Assembly: GCF_014635665.1 (NCBI RefSeq)
Contig: NZ_BMDG01000002.1
Location: forward strand, 248,001-312,000
Reading direction: 5' to 3'
Source of the DNA: Isoptericola cucumis
GTDB lineage: Bacteria > Actinomycetota > Actinomycetes > Actinomycetales > Cellulomonadaceae
Length of the DNA: 64,000 bases
Made by a program: the position numbers and the translations under genes. Positions 1 through 8,905 of this stretch are shown here, piece after piece; positions within the stretch are counted from its first letter, which is position 1, and each line of letters starts with the position of its first letter. Below the pieces are notes generated by a model. That model was not told the DNA's origin. It saw nothing but the letters and a program-made list of their open reading frames with translations, and did no database searches.

Positions 1-19
1 GGCGCTCGCGGCCCGCTGA
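1..19 (+). CDS. C-terminal tail of an upstream gene (partial)
   Basis: One frame entering the window reads A-L-A-A-R and then TGA at 17-19, about 56 nt before the ABC ATPase gene. ATPases of this kind usually follow or precede an FtsX/MacB-like permease, so this may be the end of that permease. Only five codons are visible, so the reading is weak. Confidence 0.3.
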
Positions 20-75
20 GCCGCGTCACCACCCGCGTCACCACCGCACGTCACACCCACCGAAGGAGCAATCCC

Positions 76-771
76 GTGGACCTGCACCTGGAGCACGTCA
101 CCCTCGTCTACCCCGACGGCGACAGCACCCTGACGGCCGTCGACGACGTCGACCTGCACGTGGCCGCCGGCACGACGACCGCGCTGCTCGGCCCGTCGGG
201 CGCCGGCAAGTCGAGCCTGCTGGCGGTGGCCGCAGGGCTGACCCGTCCCACCGGCGGCACGGTGCGGATCGGCGACGACGTCGTGCTCACCCCCACCACG
301 ACCGTCGCGGCGTCCACCCGCGTGCGGCTCGAGAGCATCGGCATGGTCTTCCAGTCGCCGCAGCTGCTCGGCTCGCTCACCGCCCTCGAGCAGCTGGAGC
401 TGCACGCCCACCTGCGCGGCCGGCGGCCGGCGAGCGTGCGGGAGCGCGCCCTGGAGCTGCTCGACGCCGTCGGGGTGGCCGACCACGCGGGCAAGCGGCC
501 GGCGCAGCTGTCCGGCGGGCAGCGGCAGCGCGTCGCGATCGCGCGCGCCCTCGTCGGCCGGCCCGAGGTCCTGCTCGTCGACGAGCCGACGTCGGCGCTC
601 GACCACGAGCGCGGGACGCGGGTCGTCGAGCTCATCACCGGGCTGGCCCGCGAGACCGGGGCCGCGACGCTGCTCGTGTCGCACGACGCCTCCACCCTCG
701 CGACCGTCGACGCCACGGTGCGGATGCTCGACGCCCGGATCGAGGAGCCGGCGCCGCTCGCGGCGCGCTGA
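76..771 (+). CDS. ABC transporter ATP-binding protein (LolD/MacB-type)
   Basis: This is the ATP-hydrolysing subunit of an ABC exporter, 231 aa, acting on the inner face of the membrane. It has Walker A GPSGAGKSS at residues 39-47, a Q-loop VFQSP, the signature LSGGQRQR from residue 145, Walker B LLVDEPTSALD from 166 and an H-loop histidine near 203. The length and the sequence around the signature match the LolD/MacB/FtsE group, which pairs with FtsX-like permeases. The start is GTG at 76 because AAGGAG lies at 63-68. The permease is probably the gene whose tail ends at 19. The substrate cannot be told from sequence. A DUF2871 membrane protein follows 76 nt downstream and may be co-transcribed. 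Confidence 0.93.
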   Translation: MDLHLEHVTLVYPDGDSTLTAVDDVDLHVAAGTTTALLGPSGAGKSSLLAVAAGLTRPTGGTVRIGDDVVLTPTTTVAASTRVRLESIGMVFQSPQLLGSLTALEQLELHAHLRGRRPASVRERALELLDAVGVADHAGKRPAQLSGGQRQRVAIARALVGRPEVLLVDEPTSALDHERGTRVVELITGLARETGAATLLVSHDASTLATVDATVRMLDARIEEPAPLAAR

Positions 772-847
772 CCCGCCCGTCCCGTCACTGCCTGTCCCCG
801 TGCCTGTTTCCGGTTCCCCGTCCCGTCCTCGTCAGAAGGAGACCTTC

Positions 848-1273
848 GTGAAGAAGCTCTACGTCGCCGCGGCCGTCTACGCGACCCTCGGCCTGCTCGC
901 CGGCCTGTTCTACCGGACCTACACCGTCGCGCAGGACTTCACCGGGAGCACCCAGCTCGCGGTGACCCACACCCACCTGCTGGCGCTCGGCTTCATGGTG
1001 ATGCTGATCGTCCTCGCCCTCGACGCCACCCTGAAGATCTCCGGCTCCCGGTCGTTCTCGTGGTTCTTCGCCACCTACAACGCGGGGCTCCTGCTCACCG
1101 TCGGGGTCATGGTCTGGCACGGCATGCTGCAGGTGCAGGGCGAGACGGAGGTCAGCGGCGCCGTCCCCGGGATCGCCGGGCTCGGGCACATCCTGCTCAC
1201 CGTCGGGATGGTCGCGCTGCTGGTCTCCCTGCGGGCGCCGGTGCGCGACGCCGTCGCCCGCCGTCAGGCCTGA
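848..1273 (+). CDS. DUF2871 family membrane protein
   Basis: A 141-aa integral membrane protein with four predicted hydrophobic helices: residues about 5-20, 42-60, 74-92 and 108-125. The T-H-T-H motif before helix 2 and the overall pattern match the DUF2871 family of Firmicutes and Actinobacteria, whose function is unknown. I chose GTG 848 over the earlier in-frame start at 800 because AGAAGGAG lies just upstream (about 834-841) and the product then begins M-K-K-L-Y, a typical membrane-insertion start. The gene follows the ABC ATPase in the same direction. Its 3' end overlaps the convergent efflux-pump gene by 10 nt. Confidence 0.8.
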   Translation: MKKLYVAAAVYATLGLLAGLFYRTYTVAQDFTGSTQLAVTHTHLLALGFMVMLIVLALDATLKISGSRSFSWFFATYNAGLLLTVGVMVWHGMLQVQGETEVSGAVPGIAGLGHILLTVGMVALLVSLRAPVRDAVARRQA

Positions 1274-2946
1274 GGCCCGGGCGCCGGCCGTCGTGACGCC
1301 CGCACCACCGCGCCGGACGCGACCAGGCCGAGGACGAGGAACACCCCGGCCACGAGCAGCGAGCCGCGGGTGGCGTCCGCGAAGCCGGCCGACAGGGCGT
1401 CCACGACCGCCGGCCCCTGGTCGCCCAGGTCACCGTGGGTGCCCTGGGCCCGCAGGCCCGAGATGACGTTCCCCGCGGAGCCGCTCGTCGCGTCGGCGAG
1501 CCGGTCGACCTGGCCGGCGGGGAGACCCTGGCCGTCGAGCGCCGCCGGCACCGTCGTGGCGAGCGAGACGGCCAGGGCCGTCCCGACCAGGGCGGTGCCC
1601 AGCGCCGAGCCGACCTGACGCACCGTGGACTGCGTCGCCGAGCCCTGGCCGGACTGCGCGGGCGGCACCTGCGCGAGCGTGGTGCTCGTGAGCTGGGCGG
1701 ACGCGAGCCCCAGCCCCACCCCGTAGACGACGAGGACGCCGGCCAGCAGCCACGGCGAGACGGTCGGCGTGACGACGAACGCCACGGCCGCCACGCCCAC
1801 GACCTCGAGCACCAGGCCGATCACGACGACGAGCGGGGCGCCCACCCGCTCGGCGAGGTGGCGGGCGGAGGCCCCGGAGGCGAACGCGCCGATCGCCATC
1901 GCCGCGAGGACGAGCCCGGCACCCATCGTGGACAGGGCCAGCACGTTCACCAGGAAGAGCGGCAGCACGAAGATGATGCCGAACTCGCCCACGGCGACGG
2001 TCGTCGCGGCGACGTTGCCCCACCGGAACGTCGGGATGCGGAACAGGTCGAGGTCGAGCAGGGCCGACCGGCCCACGCGGGCCCGGTGCCGCTCCCACAC
2101 GACGAACAGGACCAGCAGGCCCAGCCCGAGCGCGATGAGCACCGGCACCGCCGAGACGGGCGCCGTCGCCGGCCACGTGAGGCCCAGGACCTCCAGGTCC
2201 GCCTCCGGCGCCCACCACCCCAGCGTCTGGCCCTCGATGAGGCCGAAGACCAGCGCGCCGAAACCCAGGCCCGACAGCAGCAGCCCGTCGACGTCCAGCC
2301 CGGGCACCGTCACGGTCGCGCGGGTCTCGGGGACCCACAGGTATGCGCCCACCACGACCAGCACGCCGATCGGCAGGTTCACGAGGAAGATCCACGGCCA
2401 GGTGAACGACGTCGTCAGCCAGCCGCCCGCCAGCGGGCCGATCGCCGCCGCCCCGGAGATCACCGCGCCCCACACGCCGAACGCGGCGGCGCGGTCCTTG
2501 CCCCGGAACGTCGCGTTCACCGTCGACAGCGTCGACGGCAGGATGGCGGCGGCCCCCAGGCCCTGCACCAGGCGTCCGCCGATCAGCGTGCCGCCGTCGT
2601 CGGCCGCGGCGGACAGCAGGGAGCCGACGAGGAACGCCGCCACGCCCACGACGAGCAGCCGGCGCCGCCCCAGCCGGTCGCCCAGGCGCCCGGCGGACAG
2701 CAGCAGCCCGGCGAGCACCACGGCGTACGACGCGCTCACCCACTGGGCGTCGCTCAGGCCGAGGTCGAGGTCCGCGACGATGTCGGGGATGGCGACGGCG
2801 ACGATCGTGCCGTCGATGACCACCATCGACAGCGCCACCGACAGCACCACCAGGGCGCGCCACCGGTGGTCGTGCGCGCGGTCGTCCACCTCGGGCTCCT
2901 CGTCGGGGCGCCCGCCCGCGGCGCCGGTCGTCGGATCAGCGTTCAT
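1264..2946 (-). CDS. MFS multidrug efflux transporter, DHA2 (EmrB/QacA) family
   Basis: A 560-aa proton-coupled drug exporter of the 14-helix DHA2 class. After a hydrophilic, acidic N-terminus (about 30 residues) the first helix is followed by an acidic V-I-D-G-T motif (motif D1). The cytoplasmic motif [12 protein letters not shown] and the antiporter motif C region (G-x8-G-P-x-x-G-G, from GVWGAVISG) are both present. The length agrees with QacA/LfrA-like pumps. The start is ATG 2946, preceded on the minus strand by a GAGGGACGAGGG purine run. It is divergent from the Ddn-like gene across 166 nt that could hold both promoters. No linked TetR regulator is visible. The substrate is unknown. Confidence 0.92.
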   Translation of the reverse strand: MNADPTTGAAGGRPDEEPEVDDRAHDHRWRALVVLSVALSMVVIDGTIVAVAIPDIVADLDLGLSDAQWVSASYAVVLAGLLLSAGRLGDRLGRRRLLVVGVAAFLVGSLLSAAADDGGTLIGGRLVQGLGAAAILPSTLSTVNATFRGKDRAAAFGVWGAVISGAAAIGPLAGGWLTTSFTWPWIFLVNLPIGVLVVVGAYLWVPETRATVTVPGLDVDGLLLSGLGFGALVFGLIEGQTLGWWAPEADLEVLGLTWPATAPVSAVPVLIALGLGLLVLFVVWERHRARVGRSALLDLDLFRIPTFRWGNVAATTVAVGEFGIIFVLPLFLVNVLALSTMGAGLVLAAMAIGAFASGASARHLAERVGAPLVVVIGLVLEVVGVAAVAFVVTPTVSPWLLAGVLVVYGVGLGLASAQLTSTTLAQVPPAQSGQGSATQSTVRQVGSALGTALVGTALAVSLATTVPAALDGQGLPAGQVDRLADATSGSAGNVISGLRAQGTHGDLGDQGPAVVDALSAGFADATRGSLLVAGVFLVLGLVASGAVVRASRRPAPGPQA

Positions 2947-3112
2947 CCCTCGTCCCTCGTCGGCTGCGGTGCCCGGTGGTGCCGGTCCCGTGGCGTGATC
3001 GGGGCCTCCGGGTCGACCTGGCTGATATGACACCACGTCAGAAGCCTCGGGGCACCTGCGGCGGATCGGCCGCGGCGGGAATGCTCGGCCGCGGCTCGTC
3101 ATTGCAGCAGGC

Positions 3113-3553
3113 ATGCCGATCACCGGAGAGTACGCACCCAGCCCGTCCGCCCAGGCCGCCCGCCAGGTCGAGCTCTACGAGAGCTCCGGCGGCACGAAGG
3201 GCACGACCATGCGCGGCATGCCCGTCGTCATCCTCACGACCGTGGGCGCCAAGACCGGCAAGCTCCGCAAGGTCCCGCTCATGCGGGTCGAGCACGAGGG
3301 CGCGTACGCGGCCGTCGCCTCCCTCGGCGGCGCTCCGAAGCACCCGGTCTGGTACTTCAACGTGCTCGCGAACCCCCGCGTGGAACTGCAGGACGGCCCC
3401 CAGGTGCACGAGTACGTCGCCCGCGAGGTCACCGGCGACGAGAAGGCGCTGTGGTGGGAGCGGTGCGTCGCCGCGTACCCGGACTACGCCGACTACCAGA
3501 CGAGGACCGACCGCCAGATCCCCGTCTTCGTGCTGGAGCGCGCCGACGCCTGA
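3113..3553 (+). CDS. Deazaflavin (F420)-dependent nitroreductase family protein (Ddn-like)
   Basis: A 146-aa single-domain split-barrel flavin-type protein of the DUF385/Ddn family, which uses cofactor F420H2 for reductions in actinobacteria. Family marks are T-V-G-A-K-T-G-K-x-R-K-V-P-L-M near residues 44-58 and the [12 protein letters not shown] core near residues 79-90, which binds the deazaflavin in family structures. The length is typical. The start is ATG 3113. The physiological substrate is not predictable; mycobacterial members reduce quinones and nitro-drugs. An F420-type LLM oxidoreductase also occurs at 49167-50165, supporting the idea that the organism makes F420. A hairpin follows before gpmA. 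Confidence 0.85.
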   Translation: MPITGEYAPSPSAQAARQVELYESSGGTKGTTMRGMPVVILTTVGAKTGKLRKVPLMRVEHEGAYAAVASLGGAPKHPVWYFNVLANPRVELQDGPQVHEYVAREVTGDEKALWWERCVAAYPDYADYQTRTDRQIPVFVLERADA

Positions 3554-3588
3554 TGCGACCCTCCGGCCCGGCGCCGGTCCGGGATCCG

Positions 3589-3612
3589 GCCCGGCGGTGC
3601 GACCCGCCGGGC
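3589..3612 (+). terminator. Hairpin between the Ddn-like gene and gpmA
   Basis: GCCCGGCGG at 3589-3597 pairs perfectly with CCGCCGGGC at 3604-3612 across a 6-nt loop. There is no U-run. It is a plausible GC-type intrinsic terminator, but it ends only 8 nt before the probable gpmA -10 box. Confidence 0.5.
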
Positions 3613-3632
3613 CGAGAAGGCAGGATGGACCC

Positions 3633-4373
3633 ATGACCTACACCCTCGTGCTGCTCCGCCACGGCGAGAGCGAGTGGAACGCGAAGAACCTCTTCACCGG
3701 CTGGGTGGACGTGCCGCTGTCCGAGAAGGGCACCGCGGAGGCGACGCGCGGTGGCGACCTGCTCAAGGAGGCCGGCGTCGCTCCTGACGTCGTGCACACC
3801 TCGCTGCTGCGCCGCGCCATCAACACGGCCAACCTGGCGCTCGACGCCGCGGACCTGCACTGGATCCCGGTCAAGCGCAGCTGGCGCCTCAACGAGCGCC
3901 ACTACGGCGCCCTGCAGGGCAAGGACAAGAAGCAGGTGCGCGACCAGTACGGCGAGGAGCAGTTCATGCTCTGGCGCCGCTCCTACGACGTGCCGCCGCC
4001 GGACATCGAGCTCGGCTCCGAGTTCTCGCAGGACGCCGACGTGCGCTACGCCGGCGAGCCGATCCCGCGCGCGGAGGCGCTCAAGCAGGTGCTCGACCGG
4101 GCGCTGCCGTACTGGGACGGGGAGATCGTGCCCGACCTGCAGGCCGGCAAGACCGTCCTCGTCGCCGCGCACGGCAACTCCCTGCGCGCCATCGTCAAGC
4201 ACCTCGACGGCGTCGACGACCAGACCATCGCCGGGCTGAACATCCCGACGGGCATCCCGCTGGTGTACGAGCTCGACACCGAGACGCTGAAGCCCACCAA
4301 CCCGGGCGGCACGTACCTCGACCCCGAGGCCGCGAAGGACGCCATCGCGGCCGTCGCCAACCAGGGCAAGTGA
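3633..4373 (+). CDS. gpmA: 2,3-bisphosphoglycerate-dependent phosphoglycerate mutase
   Basis: A cytoplasmic glycolytic enzyme interconverting 3- and 2-phosphoglycerate, 246 aa. The phosphohistidine motif L-L-R-H-G-E-S-x-W-N places the catalytic histidine at residue 10. The second histidine is in [10 protein letters not shown] near residue 180. The N-x-x-N-L-F-T-G-W-x-D-V-P-L-S segment is typical of the cofactor-dependent enzyme. The start is ATG 3633; CAGGAT at 3621-3626 sits 6 nt upstream and may be a -10 for a leaderless transcript. In mycobacteria gpm1 lies directly beside senX3-regX3. Here a DUF4037 gene and a polysaccharide lyase separate it from that block. A strong terminator follows. 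Confidence 0.98.
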   Translation: MTYTLVLLRHGESEWNAKNLFTGWVDVPLSEKGTAEATRGGDLLKEAGVAPDVVHTSLLRRAINTANLALDAADLHWIPVKRSWRLNERHYGALQGKDKKQVRDQYGEEQFMLWRRSYDVPPPDIELGSEFSQDADVRYAGEPIPRAEALKQVLDRALPYWDGEIVPDLQAGKTVLVAAHGNSLRAIVKHLDGVDDQTIAGLNIPTGIPLVYELDTETLKPTNPGGTYLDPEAAKDAIAAVANQGK

Positions 4374-4396
4374 CACCCGGCGCCTGACACCGACCG

Positions 4397-4426
4397 ACCC
4401 CGGGTCTCCGAAAAGAGGCCCGGGGT
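4397..4426 (+). terminator. Intrinsic terminator of gpmA
   Basis: A 12-bp stem, ACCCCGGGTCTC at 4397-4408 against GAGGCCCGGGGT at 4415-4426, with one G-T pair and the loop CGAAAA, lies 23 nt after the gpmA stop codon. It is followed by TTCGT rather than a full U-run. Confidence 0.85.
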
Positions 4427-4454
4427 TCGTCGTGCCTGCTGGCAGCATGGCCCC

Positions 4455-5477
4455 GTGCACACCGGGACCGGCCTCGCGCGGGCCTATTACGACGACGTCG
4501 TCCGCCCTCTCCTCGACGCGTGGCGGCCGGGCCTGCCGCACGCGGCCGCCCGGCTGGGCAGCGGGTCCGACGTGCTGGGGCTCGACGACGCGACGTCGCG
4601 CGACCACGACTGGGGCCTGCGGCTGACGCTGCTGGTCGACGCCGCCGACGTGGCGGACGTCGACGCGCACCTCGAGGCGGCGCTCCCGGCCGAGCACGCG
4701 GGGCTGCCCACCCGGTTCGCGACCACCTGGGATCCGGTGGTCCGCCAGCGGGCCGAGGTCGCGACGCCCGCCGGGTTCGCCCGGTCCCGGCTGGGTCTTG
4801 ACCCGACGACGGAGCTCGACGCGGTGGGCTGGCTGTCGCTCACCGGGCAGAGCGTCCTCGAGGTGACGGCGGGGCCGGTCTTCGCCGACGGCCCCGGCGA
4901 GATCACGGCGATCCGGGAGCACCTGCGCTGGTATCCCGACGACGTGTGGTTGCACGTGCTCGCTGCCGAGTGGGCGCGCGTCGGGCAGGAGCTGCCGTTC
5001 GTCGGGCGGACGGGCTCGCGCGGCGACGACCTGGGCTCGCGGGTCCTGGCGGGCCGCCTCGCCGGCTCGCTGATGCGCCTCGGGATGCTGGTGGAGCGGC
5101 GCTGGCCGCCGTACCCGAAGTGGCTGGGCACGATGGCGGCGGGCACGGCGGCGGGCGCCGCCGCGGGACCGCACCTCGCCGCCGCGCTCGCGGCACCCTC
5201 CTGGCAGGAGCGCGACGCGGCCCTCGGCCGGGCGTGCGACGCCCTGCACGAGCGGCAGCGCGAGCTGGGGCTGCCCGCCGTGGACGGCCCGGCCACCGAG
5301 GTGTTCTACGACCGCCCGTTCCGCGGGCTGCGCGGCATCCCGGAGGCGCTGCACGCCGCCGTGCCGGCCGGCGTGCGCCGGCTCCCGGCCGCCGTGGAGC
5401 AGTGGGTCGACGCGGTCGACGTCCTCATGGACCCGGAGCGCCGGGTCGCGGTCTCGAGGTCGGCGGCGCCCGGCTGA
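4455..5477 (+). CDS. DUF4037 domain protein, nucleotidyltransferase-like
   Basis: A 340-aa cytoplasmic protein. Near residues 35-53, G-S-G-S-D-V-L-G-L-D-D-x-x-S-x-D-H-D-W-G resembles the G-S/x-D-x-D core of the polymerase-beta nucleotidyltransferase fold, followed by helical sequence with R-E-H-L-x-W-Y-P-x-D-V-W and L-G-S-R-V-x-A-x-R-L, typical of DUF4037 proteins. The aspartates of the core suggest possible metal binding, but the activity of the family is not established. The start is GTG 4455; CAGCAT at 4443-4448 lies 6 nt upstream, suggesting a leaderless mRNA. It stands alone between the gpmA terminator and the lyase gene. Confidence 0.75.
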   Translation: MHTGTGLARAYYDDVVRPLLDAWRPGLPHAAARLGSGSDVLGLDDATSRDHDWGLRLTLLVDAADVADVDAHLEAALPAEHAGLPTRFATTWDPVVRQRAEVATPAGFARSRLGLDPTTELDAVGWLSLTGQSVLEVTAGPVFADGPGEITAIREHLRWYPDDVWLHVLAAEWARVGQELPFVGRTGSRGDDLGSRVLAGRLAGSLMRLGMLVERRWPPYPKWLGTMAAGTAAGAAAGPHLAAALAAPSWQERDAALGRACDALHERQRELGLPAVDGPATEVFYDRPFRGLRGIPEALHAAVPAGVRRLPAAVEQWVDAVDVLMDPERRVAVSRSAAPG

Positions 5478-5512
5478 GCGCCGGGGCGCACTGAGCGGTT
5501 CTGAGCGAAACC

Positions 5513-5541
5513 TTGTCGTACGGATCATTCCGGGCCACAGT
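5513..5541 (+). promoter_or_regulatory. Possible promoter of the polysaccharide lyase gene
   Basis: TTGTCG at 5513-5518 and CACAGT at 5536-5541 are separated by 17 nt, which fits a housekeeping-sigma promoter and would leave a leader of about 55 nt. Both boxes depart from consensus. Confidence 0.35.
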
Positions 5542-5604
5542 GGGCCGCGGGCATCCACGACGACGTGGGTGGCCGGGACCGCTTCGACGACGAGAGGGAC
5601 GCCC

Positions 5605-8061
5605 ATGCGAGCGCAGCACCCGACGGACCGTACCGGACCGGGCCTCACCCGCCGCCACCTGCTCCTGGCCGGGGCCGCGGTCCCCGTCGCGGCCGGGCTG
5701 CTCGGCTCGCCGTTCGGCGCCCCCGCCGCCCGAGCCGCTGCCCGAGCCGCCGGCAGCGTCGACGACCTGCGTGCCCGCTGGGCGGACTACCTCACCGGGG
5801 GCGCCGACCTGGACGTCGCGCACCCGCAGATCGCGGCGCAGCTCGCGGACCTGTCGACCGAGGCCGCGGACGCCCTGGCGAGCGCGGTGGCCACCCCCGC
5901 CGCCGGCGGCGACCTGTGGCCCGACCTGCCGATGGCCGGGCCGAAGGAGGGCAACATCTCCCTCACGTACTCCCGGATCCTGGTGGTCGCGACGGCCTGG
6001 GCCACGCGCGGCACCGACCAGCACGGCGACGCGGCCGTCGCCGAACGGCTCGCCGCCTGGTACCGCCACATGAGCGCGCACTGGTACAACCTGACCATCC
6101 GGAAGTCGGGCAACTGGTGGTTCTGGGAGATCGGCATCCCGCGCACCCTCGGCGACCTGTCCGTCCTCGTCGACGCGCTGCTCACCGACGCCGACCGCGC
6201 GGCCGCCGTCGCCGCCGTCCGGCGGTTCACCCCGAACCCGAACTACCGCGGCACCGGGACCTCGCCGGAGACCGGCGGCAACCGCGCCGACAAGGCGCTC
6301 GCCTGCCTGCTGCGCGGCATCACCGCCCGCGACGACGCGGACATGGTGCTGGCCCGCGACGCGCTCAGCGACGTCGCCGGCGGCGGTCGCCACAGCCTCT
6401 TCCGCTACGTCACGTCCGGGAACGGCTTCTACGCGGACGGCTCGTACATCGACCACTCGTACCTGCCGTACGTGGGCACCTACGGGAACGTGGCGCTCGC
6501 GGGCGTCGCGCGGTCGCTCATGCTGGTCGCGGGCAGCCCGTGGGACGTCACCGACCCGGACGTCGACGTCGTCCTCGACGCGCCCGAGCGGTCGTTCGCG
6601 CCGTTCGTCTGGAACGGCCGGATGCTGGAGACCGTCCGCGGCCGTGCCGTCTCGCGCGAGCACGAGCACGACTTCCACGACGGCTTCACGACGGCGGGCT
6701 CGCTGCTGCTGCTCGCCACCCAGATGCCCGCGCCCTACCGCGACACGTACCGCGCGCTGGCGAAGGGCTGGCTGTCGCGGTGCACCGAGGACTACACCGC
6801 GTCCGCCACGATCAGCGACCTCTCCCGTGCGCTGCCGCTGCTGGCCGACGACGGCGTCGCCGGAGCGCCGGAGCCGGTCGGCCACCGGCAGTTCGGCGCG
6901 CAGGAGCGGATGGTGCACCGCGGCGACGGCTGGGCGTACACCGTCGCGACGTCGTCGCGGCGGATCGGCCGCTACGAGTGGGGCAACGACGAGAACAACC
7001 TGGGCTGGCACCAGGGCGACGGCGCCGCGTACCTGTACGTCGACGGCGACCAGGGCCAGTTCGCGGACGACTACTGGCCCACCGTCGACCCCTACCGCCT
7101 GCCCGGTACGACGGCGTCGCTCACCACCCGCGAGTCCGGCGCCTCCGGCGCGGGCACCGGCATCCCGCGGGCCCAGAACGCGTGGGGCGGCGGCGTCGGC
7201 CTCGCGGGGCGGTGGGGCACCGCGGGCATGGACCTGACCAACAGCCTCGGCACCCTGACGGCGAGGAAGTCGTGGTTCCTGCTCGACGACGCGGTGGTGG
7301 CGCTGGGCTCGGGCGTGGACGTCACCGGCGACGACGCCGAGACCGTGGTGGAGAACCGCGCGTTCGCGCAACACGCCGACCCGGTGCTCGCGCTCGACGG
7401 CGCGCGCGTGACGACGCCCGTCGAGGGTGCGACGCCGTCGTGGGCGCACCTCGAGGGCGTGGCCGGGTACGTGCTGCTGGGCGGTGGCCAGGCGGTCCGC
7501 GCGGCCGTGGCCGACCGGTCCGGGTCCTGGTACGACGTGAACTCCGGCGCCGACACGGGCGGGTCCACCGACGTGCGCACCCGCCGGTACGCGACGGTGA
7601 GCGTCCAGCACCCGGCCGGGACCGCCGGCGGCCGGTACGGGTACGTGATCCTCCCCGGCGCGAGCGCCGAGCGGACCGCGGAGGCGGCGGCCGACCACGC
7701 CGAGGAGCTCGGCGTCGAGGTGCTGCGCCAGGACGCCACGGCGCACGTCGTGCGGGCCGTGCGGCAGGGCCGGTGGTTCCTGTTCGCGCACCTGTTCGCC
7801 GCGACCGACGAGGGGCCGGTGCGCGCGACCGGGCCCTGCGCGGTGCTCGTGTCGGGCACGGCGCGCACCGCCGACCTGGCCGTCTCGTCGCCGTCGAGGT
7901 CGCTCGAGCGCGCGACGGTCGAGATCGACCTCGACCGGCCGCTGCGCCGGGTGACGGCCGCCCACGAACGGCTGACCGTCACGGGCGGGAACGTCGTGCG
8001 GGTCGAGGCCGTGCTCTCGAACGCCGCCGGCGCGTCGTTCGAGGCCTCCCTGGCCGGCTGA
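5605..8061 (+). CDS. Secreted polysaccharide lyase family 8 (hyaluronate/chondroitin/xanthan lyase type)
   Basis: An 818-aa exported enzyme that should cleave a uronic-acid-containing polysaccharide by beta-elimination. A twin-arginine signal (T-R-R-H-L-L-L-A-G, then an Ala-rich stretch ending A-A-R-A) covers residues about 14-45. The alpha/alpha toroid domain holds N-W-W-x-W-E-I-G-x-P, Asn226 in T-G-G-N-R, and His284 and Tyr293 in D-G-S-Y-I-D-H-S-x8-Y-G-N, matching the family 8 Asn-His-Tyr catalytic triad. The beta-sandwich half follows. I chose ATG 5605 over GTG 5569 for the GAGAGGGA ribosome site and the intact Tat signal. The true substrate is unknown. It converges on phoU with a 6-nt gap and looks like an accessory gene inside a conserved block. 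Confidence 0.93.
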   Translation: MRAQHPTDRTGPGLTRRHLLLAGAAVPVAAGLLGSPFGAPAARAAARAAGSVDDLRARWADYLTGGADLDVAHPQIAAQLADLSTEAADALASAVATPAAGGDLWPDLPMAGPKEGNISLTYSRILVVATAWATRGTDQHGDAAVAERLAAWYRHMSAHWYNLTIRKSGNWWFWEIGIPRTLGDLSVLVDALLTDADRAAAVAAVRRFTPNPNYRGTGTSPETGGNRADKALACLLRGITARDDADMVLARDALSDVAGGGRHSLFRYVTSGNGFYADGSYIDHSYLPYVGTYGNVALAGVARSLMLVAGSPWDVTDPDVDVVLDAPERSFAPFVWNGRMLETVRGRAVSREHEHDFHDGFTTAGSLLLLATQMPAPYRDTYRALAKGWLSRCTEDYTASATISDLSRALPLLADDGVAGAPEPVGHRQFGAQERMVHRGDGWAYTVATSSRRIGRYEWGNDENNLGWHQGDGAAYLYVDGDQGQFADDYWPTVDPYRLPGTTASLTTRESGASGAGTGIPRAQNAWGGGVGLAGRWGTAGMDLTNSLGTLTARKSWFLLDDAVVALGSGVDVTGDDAETVVENRAFAQHADPVLALDGARVTTPVEGATPSWAHLEGVAGYVLLGGGQAVRAAVADRSGSWYDVNSGADTGGSTDVRTRRYATVSVQHPAGTAGGRYGYVILPGASAERTAEAAADHAEELGVEVLRQDATAHVVRAVRQGRWFLFAHLFAATDEGPVRATGPCAVLVSGTARTADLAVSSPSRSLERATVEIDLDRPLRRVTAAHERLTVTGGNVVRVEAVLSNAAGASFEASLAG

Positions 8062-8067
8062 CGGCGG

Positions 8068-8733
8068 TCAGACCTCGGGGCGGGCGTGCTCCGCCTCGAA
8101 GTCGCCCGTCACCAGGAACGTGATGCGGCGGGCCACGGACACGCCGTGGTCGCCGAAGCGCTCGTAGTACCGGCCCAGCAGGGTGACGTCGACGGTCTGC
8201 TGCGGCGTCCCGGTCCACTCGGGCGAGAGCGTCGCCGCGAACGTGTCCTGGTGCAGGGCGTCGAGCAGGTCGTCGTCCTGCTCCAGCTGGGCGGCGTCCT
8301 CGAGGTCGCGGGTGGCGAGGAGCGACGTCATGCGCTGCGCGACGTGGACCGCGGCGTCGTTCATCTTGACGAAGGTCTCGCGGGCGGACGGCGGCACCGC
8401 CTGGGCGGGGTAGCGGCCGCGCGCGATCTCGGCCACGTGCCGGGCCAGGTCGCCCATGCGCTCCATCGTGGCGCTGATCCGCAGCGCGGTGATGATGACG
8501 CGCAGGTCGGTGGCGACGGGCGCCTGCTGGGCGAGCAGGTGCACGCACCGCTCGTCGAGCGTGCTCTCGAGCCGGTCGATGGCGTGGTCGGAGGCGATGA
8601 CCTCCTGCGCGAGCTGGTGGTCGGCCTCCAGCAGCGCGGTCCCGGCCCGGGTGATGGCCGACTCGACGAGCCGGCTCATCTCGATGAGGTCGTCGCCGAC
8701 CTGGCGCAGCTCGGCCTCGAAGATCTCTCGCAT
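8068..8733 (-). CDS. phoU: Phosphate signalling regulator PhoU
   Basis: A 221-aa all-helical protein made of two PhoU repeats. The metal-binding E/D-x-x-x-D motifs are visible as M-E-R-M-G-D near residues 90-95 and Y-E-R-F-G-D-H near 189-195. PhoU links the Pst importer to the sensor kinase and lowers the phosphate response when phosphate is plentiful. The start is ATG 8733, with GAGAGGAC upstream on the minus strand. It is divergent from senX3-regX3. Its upstream region holds GTTCACC repeats oriented toward phoU and a CAACCT -10 candidate, so it is probably itself a Pho-regulon member. Confidence 0.96.
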   Translation of the reverse strand: MREIFEAELRQVGDDLIEMSRLVESAITRAGTALLEADHQLAQEVIASDHAIDRLESTLDERCVHLLAQQAPVATDLRVIITALRISATMERMGDLARHVAEIARGRYPAQAVPPSARETFVKMNDAAVHVAQRMTSLLATRDLEDAAQLEQDDDLLDALHQDTFAATLSPEWTGTPQQTVDVTLLGRYYERFGDHGVSVARRITFLVTGDFEAEHARPEV

Positions 8734-8767
8734 CAGGTGTCCTCTCAGGAAAGGCGGGTCTGCCCCC

Positions 8768-8833
8768 AGGTTGCCACGCGCCGGAGACGCGGCGTGGGCC
8801 GCAAGGTGAACTCGGAGCGCCCCGAAGGTGAAC
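8768..8833 (-). promoter_or_regulatory. PHO box and promoter of phoU
   Basis: On the minus strand GTTCACC occurs at 8833-8827 and at 8811-8805, exactly 22 nt (two 11-nt units) apart with a degenerate unit between. This is the direct-repeat pattern of the actinobacterial PhoP/RegX3 box. A -10 candidate CAACCT lies at 8773-8768. The gap between the last 11-nt unit and the -10 is 27 nt, the same as at pstS. Confidence 0.6.
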
Positions 8834-8905
8834 AGTGGACGACGGGTCGCTGAGCAGTTCGGATTCCCGACGGTTGCGGGGCGCGCGCCGACCTACCCTG
8901 AGGTC

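Noticed and set aside
5425-7965. 846-codon minus frame opposite the polysaccharide lyase
   Set aside because: Low-complexity antisense frame; the plus-strand gene has a signal peptide and catalytic motifs.
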